8,327 nt of DNA from an uncultured Nitrosomonadales bacterium. Its GTDB lineage: Bacteria > Pseudomonadota > Gammaproteobacteria > Burkholderiales > Gallionellaceae. Within the stretch, counting starts at the first letter, position 1. Every line of letters starts with the position of its first letter. A model generated the notes under the pieces. That model saw only the letters and a list, made by a program, of their open reading frames with translations. It did no database searches and was not told where the DNA came from. Of this stretch, positions 1-7,305 are shown in pieces. The translations under genes were made by a program, and so were the position numbers. The DNA lies in assembly GCA_903934275.1 (NCBI GenBank), contig CAIZNF010000575.1:1-8327 (forward strand), written 5' to 3'.

Positions 1-2172
<2,172 letters not shown>

Positions 2173-2206
2173 GTCGCACTCCCTTTGGTTAATTCGAACA
2201 ACCGGG

Positions 2207-2235
2207 ACATGGGGGAAGGCTGTGATAATTTCAAG
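2207..2235 (-). promoter_or_regulatory. Sigma-32 (RpoH) heat-shock promoter of clpB
   Basis: On the minus strand the -35 box CTTGAAA (2235-2229) is followed by a 14-base spacer and the -10 box CCCCATGT (2214-2207). This matches the RpoH consensus CTTGAAA - 13 to 15 bases - CCCCATnT at every defined position. Transcription would start near 2200, giving a leader of about 28 bases that contains the AGGGAG ribosome binding site of clpB. No second promoter was recognised, so clpB is inferred to be driven by heat shock from this site. Confidence 0.9.
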
Positions 2236-2275
2236 CCTGCGTAGCACCCCTTCACTCCACCCCTTTCAAGGATAA

Positions 2276-2328
2276 GCCAAATGTAGGTCGGGCTCTGCCC
2301 GACACGGTGGGCACAACCCACCCTACGG
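2276..2328 (+). repeat. Double REP palindrome (BIME-like), copy 1
   Basis: Two palindromic units stand tail to tail. The first is GTAGGTCGGG-CTCT-GCCCGAC (from 2283). The second is the reverse complement of a GTAGGGTGGGC-type unit and ends in CCCTAC at 2326. Units that begin GTAGG and fold into a short hairpin are typical of REP sequences mobilised by RAYT (TnpA-REP) proteins; that link is family knowledge, and no RAYT gene lies in the window. The second palindrome is imperfect at its centre (CACAA). The same 53-bp block, with flanking GCCAA and trailing CGG, recurs inverted at 7234-7285 with three substitutions and one indel. It lies between the divergent clpB and the 2732 gene. Confidence 0.85.
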
Positions 2329-2373
2329 AAAAATAACTTCCATTTTTTATGTTCCAGCTTATTCTGCTTGGAG

Positions 2374-2656
2374 GGGTGCATTCGAAAGTAGTAGGCTGGT
2401 AACGGTTTTCACCCCCTCGCCCCTTGCGGGAGGGGGCCGATTCAGTCGCTGCTACCAAGACAGTCACCAACACGCCATCCCAATTACTCATGATCTCACC
2501 ATTCAGCCGACGTGCCCGCAAATGTAGCCACAGCTTGTTCTCGCCTTCGGTCATATTACATCGCAAGTGCTTGGCGAGTCCCCGTTGTTCTACTACCCCC
2601 TCTCCCTCAAGGAGTGAGGGGCTTTTGCTTGCTGTCCTCCACTTTCGAATGCACCC
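2374..2656. mobile_element. 283-bp element with 16-bp perfect terminal inverted repeats and a DUF559 remnant
   Basis: GGGTGCATTCGAAAGT at 2374-2389 is repeated as its exact reverse complement at 2641-2656. Just inside each end sits a C-rich hairpin: CCCCCTC/GAGGGGG at 2412-2418 and 2430-2436, and a related one at 2596-2621. Between them lies a fragment of a DUF559-type gene on the minus strand. A 5-bp direct repeat TTGGA occurs just outside both ends (2368-2372 and 2660-2664). It is not flush with the termini, so calling it a target duplication is speculative. The nested symmetry suggests a non-autonomous (MITE-like) element or a decayed DUF559 cassette. No transposase is present and no other copy is in the window. 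Confidence 0.5.
2495..2622 (-). pseudogene. N-terminal remnant of a DUF559 (PD-(D/E)XK-like) endonuclease gene
   Basis: The minus strand encodes GLAKHLRCNMTEGENKLW followed by LHLRARRLNG. This is the characteristic start of DUF559 proteins, in which a run ending ..MTxAExxLWxxLRxRRLxG precedes the nuclease core. Residues reading EGEG lie just ahead, and such proteins often begin with a similar Gly/Glu-rich stretch encoded by a C-rich repeat, as here at 2596-2621. After RRLNG the family sequence breaks off, so the beta strands and acidic catalytic residues are absent. Family members are about 110-140 residues long; about 30 are recognisable here. The surrounding frame stays open from 2743 to 2252, but that is not a credible gene. 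The assignment is from memory of the family pattern and is moderately sure. Confidence 0.5.
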
Positions 2657-2731
2657 TATTTGGAAAGAATGAAATGCGGAAATGAAAATATACGCTAAAC
2701 TTATCGGAGCGCAAAAAACAACCGGGAAGAA

Positions 2732-4168
2732 ATGTTCATGCAAAAGGTTTCACGTTTTCGCGGCATGGCCGGTGAAGTGACGTACCGATTTATGTCACCA
2801 AAGACATTGTTTTCGGCACTGCCCATTCTTATCATTTTCGCCGTGCTGCAGCCAGTCATCAGCATGATCGAAGACTTCACCGGGCTCATCGCCACACCCG
2901 TTTTTTTTACGACCTACGCCATGATGGTCGGCTACTTCTCATTGCAGGCATTGCGGAGGGGTGATAACAGCAGCTTTCCCGCCGTTGTAGACAACAGTAA
3001 GGAGCTCTTGTACTTCACCGGACGATATCTGGCTCTCACCTCCATCTGTGTGCTGCCGCTTGCCCTGCTGGTTCGTGTATCAATAGGCCGTGAAACGCTT
3101 CTCGACAGTGCTGCCGGAATACTTATCCCCTTGGCTTCGATCCAGAAAAGCTCGGACAATTTACCCCTTACAGTGCTGGCGCTTGTATTTCTGCTCATGC
3201 TGACGCTGTGCTTCATCGTCGCCACACGCGCCGAAACATTACGAGATGTCTTGAGCCGGGATGCGTGGGGCTGGTTGCTGTCCGAACGCCGCGCCGACTT
3301 GCCAATATTTTATGTCGCATTGTTCGGCGGCATGGTTGTTTTTTTCGGCATTTACCTGATTCCATTTGCTCTGGTTTTTTTCATTGCATTCAAAATGTCA
3401 GCACAGGCGGGCATAGCCGTTTCAGGTTTTTTTTACTTATTGGTGCTCGCCGCCTCGCCCATTTTGCTGGGCCGCATGTGCAGCGCGTTTGTTGCCGGTG
3501 AAGATAATCTGGAACATACAACACAGGACATCCTGGCTTTGCTGGGAGCAGAGCCATCACCAGGTTATCACCAGCATGAGCTTGACTTGGATACAGACCA
3601 ATCGTCGCCAGTTGGAAAGAAACTCAGCTTTGATGAAATGGTTGCCAAAACACGCGCCTTGCCTATCGACGCATTGATCGCGGAGATCGGCAAGGCCGAA
3701 ACCAATCTAGCCTCCCGCCCGCACGATCCGTTCACTGCCGTGGAGCTTGCCATGCTGTACAGAAAAGCGGGGGATACCGAAAAAGCACTGGGAACGGCGG
3801 CCTATGCCATCACCCAGGCGATACATGACGGTTACTCCGAACTTGGCATCTCTTTATTTCGCGGCTTTGCCAAGGAGCGCGCCGAACTTGGCCTCGATGC
3901 GCAAACACTGGATATCCTCGGCAATTCCCTGTTGAAACAAGAGTTGATGCTTGATGCCGGTTGGTGCCTGCATGAAAGCGCGATCAGCGTGGGGGACATG
4001 CCCAGGGCACAGAAAAAACTACTGCATGTCGCCAGCGTTGCCGAGAAAACAGAAAAATATGCGGAAGCCACCGCGCTATACAATTTCTATATTTCGGCGT
4101 ATCCCGACACAGACCTCGCGCAATACGCCGAACAGGGAAAGATTCGGGCGGAAGCCGCAAAAGACTAA
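2732..4168 (+). CDS. Polytopic inner-membrane protein with C-terminal TPR-like helical domain, function unknown
   Basis: This 478-residue protein was not recognised as a named family. It has about six membrane segments (near residues 27-46, 51-74, 97-116, 144-165, 190-221 and 226-247); the fifth is long enough to span twice. An acidic linker (about 255-300, rich in D, E and H) leads to a soluble helical region (about 300-478). There, alanine-rich helix pairs such as AVELAMLYRKAGDTEKALG and KTEKYAEATALYNFYISAYP look like TPR-type repeats. The architecture suggests a membrane-anchored scaffold with a cytoplasmic or periplasmic protein-binding tail; this is inference. The ATG at 2732 follows GGGAAGAA very closely. 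The third codon, ATG at 2738, has better spacing and is an equally good start. The gene diverges from clpB across the repeat-filled region. It may be cotranscribed with the FliD-like gene 135 bases downstream, although that gap holds its own promoter candidates. Confidence 0.85.
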   Translation: MFMQKVSRFRGMAGEVTYRFMSPKTLFSALPILIIFAVLQPVISMIEDFTGLIATPVFFTTYAMMVGYFSLQALRRGDNSSFPAVVDNSKELLYFTGRYLALTSICVLPLALLVRVSIGRETLLDSAAGILIPLASIQKSSDNLPLTVLALVFLLMLTLCFIVATRAETLRDVLSRDAWGWLLSERRADLPIFYVALFGGMVVFFGIYLIPFALVFFIAFKMSAQAGIAVSGFFYLLVLAASPILLGRMCSAFVAGEDNLEHTTQDILALLGAEPSPGYHQHELDLDTDQSSPVGKKLSFDEMVAKTRALPIDALIAEIGKAETNLASRPHDPFTAVELAMLYRKAGDTEKALGTAAYAITQAIHDGYSELGISLFRGFAKERAELGLDAQTLDILGNSLLKQELMLDAGWCLHESAISVGDMPRAQKKLLHVASVAEKTEKYAEATALYNFYISAYPDTDLAQYAEQGKIRAEAAKD

Positions 4169-4230
4169 TCGGCATACCGACCGCCTCGTAACAACACAAA
4201 CCTCGCGTGCATTAATTAGCCGCAACTCAT

Positions 4231-4267
4231 TATAATAATTGACTTTTATTTATAAAAGTCGTAGCAT
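4231..4267 (+). promoter_or_regulatory. Candidate promoter with 20-bp palindromic operator upstream of the FliD-like gene
   Basis: TTGACT (4239-4244), a 17-base spacer and TAGCAT (4262-4267) form a plausible sigma-70 promoter, with five and four of six consensus bases. The spacer is almost filled by the palindrome GACTTTTAT-TT-ATAAAAGTC (4241-4260), in which only the two central bases break the symmetry. A site there would be an ideal position for a dimeric repressor. A second -10-like box, TATAAT (4231-4236), lies just upstream but lacks a good -35 box; starting from it, the leader would include the whole palindrome and the next hairpin. The palindrome could instead be an AT-rich RNA hairpin. 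Promoter activity is inferred, not shown. Confidence 0.4.
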
Positions 4268-4269
4268 GA

Positions 4270-4296
4270 CCCCCTCAAACTATTTTAGTGAGGGGG
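4270..4296 (+). promoter_or_regulatory. Leader hairpin that masks the ribosome binding site of the FliD-like gene
   Basis: CCCCCTCA (4270-4277) pairs perfectly with TGAGGGGG (4289-4296) around an 11-base AT-rich loop, with three further pairs (CTA/TAG) possible inside. The 3' arm is the Shine-Dalgarno sequence itself (AGGGGG at 4291-4296), seven bases before the ATG at 4304. In an RNA that includes both arms, the ribosome site would be closed by an eight-pair, mostly G-C stem. This would be a natural translational switch or an RNA-thermometer-like brake. If transcription starts near 4274, the 5' arm is cut and the hairpin cannot form fully, so the effect depends on the promoter used. Confidence 0.45.
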
Positions 4297-4303
4297 CGCG
4301 ACA

Positions 4304-5089
4304 ATGGTCATCTCAATAAACTATCCGCTACCGACCGCCATCAGCTCCTACACCAGTCAGGGGCAGGCTGATACTGTGTCAAAAAGTTCACTCGTTACGC
4401 AGCAATCTCCTCTCACATCCATCACACTTGACCCTCTCACTGCGCTACGTCGCCTTGAGGTCAGCACGGTTACACAGCTCAGCTCGTATGGACAAATCAA
4501 ATCTTCTCTGGCGGATCTACAGGATAAAGCGCGCGCGCTGAAAAATATCAGCCAGCCGCCCACCCTGACAGAGTTCAAGGGGGTTGTGCAGGCTTTTGTC
4601 CAGTCGTTCAATTCGATTAGCCAAACTGTCAGCAATTTGACATCAAAGAAAGGTGTGCTCAATACCGAGAACCGCCCCAGCCAAGCCTTGAGCGATATTC
4701 GAAAAGCCGTGGCTGGCGCTGATGAAAATGCGCTTTCATCATTGAAAAAACTGGGGGTTTCACAACAAGCTGACGGCATGTTTGCCATCAACAAAAAGAA
4801 GTTTGAAAAATCATTTCTGGATAATCCCAAGGATGCCTTATCCACGATTTCCGATCTCGCCAGCCGAGTTATTCAGGCAACGGGCAAACAGCTTTCCGAT
4901 AATAGCGCGATTAACAAAAAAGTGAACGACTTGGGCACGCGTGTCAGCGAACTCGGAAATGCATACAATACTGTGCGGGGTTATCTGGATACACAACAAA
5001 AATCTGCACAACCGCCGGTAGCTCAATTGACCGGCAGTTATACAGCAAGCAATGCGATAGCCACTTACGCCAGCGTCGCATCGTTTTAG
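4304..5089 (+). CDS. FliD-like (flagellar hook-associated protein 2) orphan protein, short form
   Basis: This 261-residue protein shows the N- and C-terminal features of FliD, the capping protein at the tip of the flagellar filament, but not its middle. Residues 43-85 (DPLTALRRLEVSTV, then QLSSYGQIKSSLADLQ) resemble the FliD_N helix, in which a coiled coil ends in S/L-rich heptads. Residues 90-235 resemble FliD_C: a FVQSFNSISQTVSNL helix, then a short linker, LSDIRKAV, LKKLGVSQQADGMFAINKKK, a FLDNPKDALSTI segment and closing helices with VNDLGTRVSELGNAY. FliD is usually 400-500 residues or more; the exposed D2/D3 head is missing here. No signal peptide or membrane segment is seen. The gene stands alone, without fliS, fliC or fliT beside it. 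It may be a divergent cap-like or filament-associated protein, or a decayed FliD. The family link rests on pattern reading. Confidence 0.8.
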   Translation: MVISINYPLPTAISSYTSQGQADTVSKSSLVTQQSPLTSITLDPLTALRRLEVSTVTQLSSYGQIKSSLADLQDKARALKNISQPPTLTEFKGVVQAFVQSFNSISQTVSNLTSKKGVLNTENRPSQALSDIRKAVAGADENALSSLKKLGVSQQADGMFAINKKKFEKSFLDNPKDALSTISDLASRVIQATGKQLSDNSAINKKVNDLGTRVSELGNAYNTVRGYLDTQQKSAQPPVAQLTGSYTASNAIATYASVASF

Positions 5090-5138
5090 AAAGCTCCCTC
5101 CAGCTCCCAATGGCGCACTTCACCTGATTATCCTGACT

Positions 5139-5182
5139 GTCATGGCAAGCACGCTACCCCTGATTGTGAAACTTGCCATGAC
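5139..5182. repeat. 11-bp perfect inverted repeat between convergent genes
   Basis: GTCATGGCAAG (5139-5149) and CTTGCCATGAC (5172-5182) are exact reverse complements separated by 22 bases. The hairpin lies between the FliD-like gene (ends 5089) and the convergent thioesterase gene (ends at 5241). It could act as a two-way transcription stop or RNA 3' end. It lacks a clear T-run on either side, so it is not a standard intrinsic terminator. Confidence 0.6.
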
Positions 5183-5240
5183 CATTTCCCCCTATCCAAC
5201 TTTCCCACGCAGGCGGGAGCAGTAACTTTTAAACACGTTC

Positions 5241-5678
5241 TTATATTTTGTCGGTGAATGCTGCTGCAGCCTTGTTGCGAATTTTTTGATTGAATCGGTC
5301 TCGGTCAATGACGAATCTCTCGTGAGTTCCTGCTGCGATGATGTCCACACCATCATCCGCTTCTACTTCAAAAACCAATCGACGACCATTGACCTCGATC
5401 AATTTCACCCTTGCGGTTACCAGCAGTCCGGGCGGTGTGGCTGCGGTGTGGCTGACATTGATATGCGTGCCCAATGATTGTTCATCTGGCCAATTCAAGT
5501 GCGGCTTGATGGCATCTATGCAGGCCCATTCCAGAAACCCAACCATAAAGCCTGTGGCAAACACTTCGGGCATTTCTTGGAATTCGGCAGATTCAGGATA
5601 GAGTGCCGGAACTGTTTTTGAATCGGGTAAGCGAAAACTAAACTGATGCTCTATTCCGGGTTTAAGTGTGTCTTTCAA
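5241..5678 (-). CDS. FlK-like hot-dog fold acyl-CoA thioesterase
   Basis: The 145-residue product belongs to the FlK-type (fluoroacetyl-CoA thioesterase-like) hot-dog family, cytoplasmic enzymes that hydrolyse short acyl-CoA thioesters. The most diagnostic stretch is MPEVFATGFMVGFLEWACI, followed by HINVSHTAATPPG and a beta-rich C-terminal half. Counting from the TTG at 5678, the residues matching the FlK catalytic set fall at T42, E50 and H77; in FlK they are T42, E50 and H76. That TTG is chosen because GGAG lies six bases upstream. An upstream in-frame TTG at 5699 would add seven residues but lacks such a site. Most relatives of this type act on ordinary or unknown acyl-CoAs, so fluoroacetate resistance should not be assumed. 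It is transcribed convergently to the FliD-like gene. The upstream minus-strand gene ends 144 bases before it. Confidence 0.9.
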   Translation of the reverse strand: MKDTLKPGIEHQFSFRLPDSKTVPALYPESAEFQEMPEVFATGFMVGFLEWACIDAIKPHLNWPDEQSLGTHINVSHTAATPPGLLVTARVKLIEVNGRRLVFEVEADDGVDIIAAGTHERFVIDRDRFNQKIRNKAAAAFTDKI

Positions 5679-5760
5679 GATATTCTCCGCTGGGTACAAA
5701 TCAGCTGATACGCTAAATCTCAGCCTGTTTCAGGTCAATATGACATTCCTATTTAGCATT

Positions 5761-5785
5761 GACAGTGTGCCGAACGACAATGTGC
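5761..5785. repeat. Two 10-bp direct repeats with 15-bp period
   Basis: GACAGTGTGC (5761-5770) and GACAATGTGC (5776-5785) differ at one base and are spaced 15 bp apart start to start. They lie about 83 bases upstream of the thioesterase start and just beyond the end of the YggT-like gene. Direct half-sites of this kind can bind a regulator, but a role is not shown. Confidence 0.35.
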
Positions 5786-5822
5786 GGGCTGTGCCAGTTA
5801 AATAGATGTTGCCCAATAAAAG

Positions 5823-6128
5823 TTAACCGCAGACAATGCCTTCGATGCCGCAAAGTGTGCGCTTTACATAAGCCAGCAATATCCATAACCAAAACAGCAA
5901 AAAAAATGCAACGAACGGCAGATGTTTATCGACAACCACTTGCGGTGTGATAAATCGTACTAGACGCAATGCCGGTCTGGTAACAGTCTGGAATAATTGA
6001 TAGATTGGATTCGTCGCGCGCCTGTTACCCGCGAGCAAAGCCAACAAGCCCTGTCCGATCAAAGTAAGCAATGCTACCTCGGTCAACGCACGCAGGATAC
6101 TAATAATGTAAACTTCCAAATTAGTCAT
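5823..6128 (-). CDS. Small YggT-like integral membrane protein
   Basis: The 101-residue product has a hydrophobic segment at about 5-33, a polar amphipathic middle NPIYQLFQTVTRPALRLVRF, and a second membrane segment at about 68-88. The order (membrane helix, NPI...TRP...R.I.P, membrane helix) is that of one YggT repeat. E. coli YggT has two such units in about 188 residues. YggT proteins are inner-membrane proteins of poorly defined function linked to osmotic stress and cell-division loci. ATG at 6128 is chosen because AAAGGTG lies about 11 bases upstream and the membrane topology starts there. The longer open frame up to 6425 runs back into the divergent TPR gene and is a shadow. Its start is only 42 bases from that of the TPR gene, so the two probably share a divergent control region. 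The YggT relation is likely but not certain. Confidence 0.75.
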   Translation of the reverse strand: MTNLEVYIISILRALTEVALLTLIGQGLLALLAGNRRATNPIYQLFQTVTRPALRLVRFITPQVVVDKHLPFVAFFLLFWLWILLAYVKRTLCGIEGIVCG

Positions 6129-6170
6129 GTTATTGTTCGCACCTTTAATATTGATTGTGGGATTGTACTC

Positions 6171-6761
6171 ATGAGTTACGAACATTGGCGACATTATGCT
6201 CGCGGTTGGATATTTCATTTTATCGGCAACACGGAACTGGCCTACGAGGCCTACACCGTAGCTTTTCGCCATAACCCGCTGGACGTTCAATCCGCCCGCC
6301 ATCTGGCCGCCATTGCAGCCCAGCGTCAAAATTATCCAGTCGCAGAACAGTGGTTCCTCAAAGTATTGCACATAATCCCGGAGGATGCCGACTGCCATTA
6401 CAACCTTGGCTTCGTGCGCGAACAAATGAATGCGCCCCGCCCTGCAATCGAATCATTCGAAGAAGCCGTGCGCCTCAAACCCATTCTAGACCGGGCATGG
6501 TACGGCTTGGGGCTGGCTCATGCCGCGCTCGGCGAACACGCTGAAGCTGCTGTCGCGCTACGCGAGGCTGCCCGTCTGCAACCGATGAATGGTCACGCCT
6601 TGTATCAGCTCGGCATGGCCTACCATCACAATGGCGAACCGGACAAAGTCGATAAGGTGGTCGGTAAACTTCTCGAATTTGACCCCAAGATTACCCGCCA
6701 GTTAATCAAAGACTGCGGTCGCGAGGATCTGGCTCACCTGCTGCCAGAAATGCCCTGGTAA
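6171..6761 (+). CDS. Tetratricopeptide repeat (TPR) protein
   Basis: The 196-residue protein consists almost entirely of about five 34-residue TPR units (roughly 5-36, 39-70, 73-105, 107-138 and 141-172). The TPR signature (W/L..G, A.., P at the end) is clearest in CHYNLGFVREQM..AIESFEEAVRLKP and AWYGLGLAHAALGEHAEAAV. A short tail ends in LLPEMPW. There is no signal peptide or membrane helix, so it is probably a cytoplasmic protein-binding adaptor; the partner is unknown. The ATG at 6171 is preferred because GTGGGA lies about eight bases upstream and the first repeat begins there. An in-frame start at 5997 would read through the divergent YggT-like gene and add non-TPR sequence. The partner might be the divergent membrane protein, which is only a neighbourhood inference. 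Confidence 0.88.
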   Translation: MSYEHWRHYARGWIFHFIGNTELAYEAYTVAFRHNPLDVQSARHLAAIAAQRQNYPVAEQWFLKVLHIIPEDADCHYNLGFVREQMNAPRPAIESFEEAVRLKPILDRAWYGLGLAHAALGEHAEAAVALREAARLQPMNGHALYQLGMAYHHNGEPDKVDKVVGKLLEFDPKITRQLIKDCGREDLAHLLPEMPW

Positions 6762-6823
6762 CCGGCGAAGTTGATTTACAAAGTTTCAAGTCCAACTTAT
6801 AGCCACCGATTACTTACTCATAG

Positions 6824-6864
6824 TATAGTTCGGCAAGCTTGTTGAATAATTATTAAAGGATAAT
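6824..6864 (+). promoter_or_regulatory. Candidate -10 box and ribosome binding site of the small orphan gene
   Basis: TATAGT (6824-6829) is a good -10 box, though no clear -35 box lies 16-18 bases upstream. It is followed by the palindrome AATAATTATT (6844-6853) and a strong AAAGGA ribosome site (6855-6860), four bases before the ATG at 6865. The region is very AT-rich compared with the preceding TPR gene. Confidence 0.35.
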
Positions 6865-7155
6865 ATGCAAAATCAGCTAATCAGAGTTAAAACGAGGTCT
6901 GGAACACCGATCTACATAGATATATGCACCGATGAAAATCAAAAATTCTTTGTCCTGATGAACATCACGGCGTTCACTGTTGGCACTTTTTTTGAAAGTG
7001 CCGAAAAAGCATTAAAAGAGTGCATCCCAGTCATAAATCAGGTTATAAATTATAAAAAAGATGGGGATAAAATTGAAGCTCTCTACTCACCTCCAGAAGG
7101 TGCATTCCTCACCAACGATGAAATGGCAAACCTCCTGCTCCCAACCAATCCTTAA
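6865..7155 (+). CDS. Small hypothetical protein, AT-rich orphan
   Basis: This 96-residue protein was not recognised. It begins with a beta-rich stretch (QLIRVKTRSGTPIYIDI, then KFFVLMNITAFTVGTFF), followed by a helix (SAEKALKECIPVINQVI), a lysine-rich turn, and a tail with LYSPPEGAFLTNDEMANLLL. There is no signal peptide or membrane span, so it is a probable small soluble alpha/beta protein. Its codons are AT-rich (many AAA, ATA, TTT, AAT), unlike the GC-richer TPR and clpB genes, which hints at recent acquisition. A good AAAGGA ribosome site makes it a credible gene despite its size. It ends about 80 bases before the second REP doublet and is convergent with the CusF-like gene. Confidence 0.75.
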   Translation: MQNQLIRVKTRSGTPIYIDICTDENQKFFVLMNITAFTVGTFFESAEKALKECIPVINQVINYKKDGDKIEALYSPPEGAFLTNDEMANLLLPTNP

Positions 7156-7233
7156 CGTGAAACTCGCGTAGCGATTCGTTTGCCTCTTGCCAGTCAAATG
7201 ATGTCAAACTGTGACCAGAATTTTTTAACAAAA

Positions 7234-7285
7234 CCGTAGGGTGGGCTCTGCCCACCATGTCGGGCAGAGCCCGACCTACATTGGC
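7234..7285 (-). repeat. Double REP palindrome (BIME-like), copy 2, inverted relative to copy 1
   Basis: The reverse complement of this block matches 2276-2328 at 49 of 53 aligned positions (three substitutions, one indel), including the flanking GCCAA and CGG. Here both palindromes are intact: GTAGGGTGGGC-TCT-GCCCACC from 7236, then the complement of GTAGGTCGGGCTCTGCCCGAC ending at 7279. It sits between the convergent orphan gene and the CusF-like gene. The two strong hairpins could therefore also serve as a two-way transcription stop, which is an inference. Confidence 0.88.
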
Positions 7286-7305
7286 TCCGACTTGTACGGC
7301 CTAGG

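Noticed and set aside
2264..2270. Second CTTGAAA box on the minus strand as another clpB heat-shock promoter
   Set aside because: No CCCCAT-type -10 box lies 11-16 bases downstream.
2276..2656. CRISPR array, because several palindromic repeats are clustered here
   Set aside because: The repeats are not identical, are not regularly spaced and have no spacers; they are REP units and terminal inverted repeats.
2661..2680. TGGAAAG...ATGC as a sigma-54 promoter for the membrane protein gene
   Set aside because: The GG and GC elements are not ten bases apart as the sigma-54 consensus requires.
2252..2743. Minus-strand open frame of 163 codons spanning the repeat region
   Set aside because: It runs through the inverted-repeat termini and the REP-flanking sequence; only a short DUF559-like stretch is meaningful, so it is a remnant, not a gene.
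5997..6170. Upstream extension of the TPR protein to a start at 5997
   Set aside because: It would overlap the coding region and the start of the divergent YggT-like gene, adds no TPR sequence, and the ATG at 6171 has a better ribosome site.
6129..6425. Upstream extension of the YggT-like protein to 6425
   Set aside because: It reads backwards through the TPR gene, and the membrane topology and ribosome site fit the ATG at 6128.
6768..6798. AAGTTG...CAACTT inverted repeat after the TPR gene as a terminator
   Set aside because: Only six A/T-rich pairs, a long loop and no T-run.
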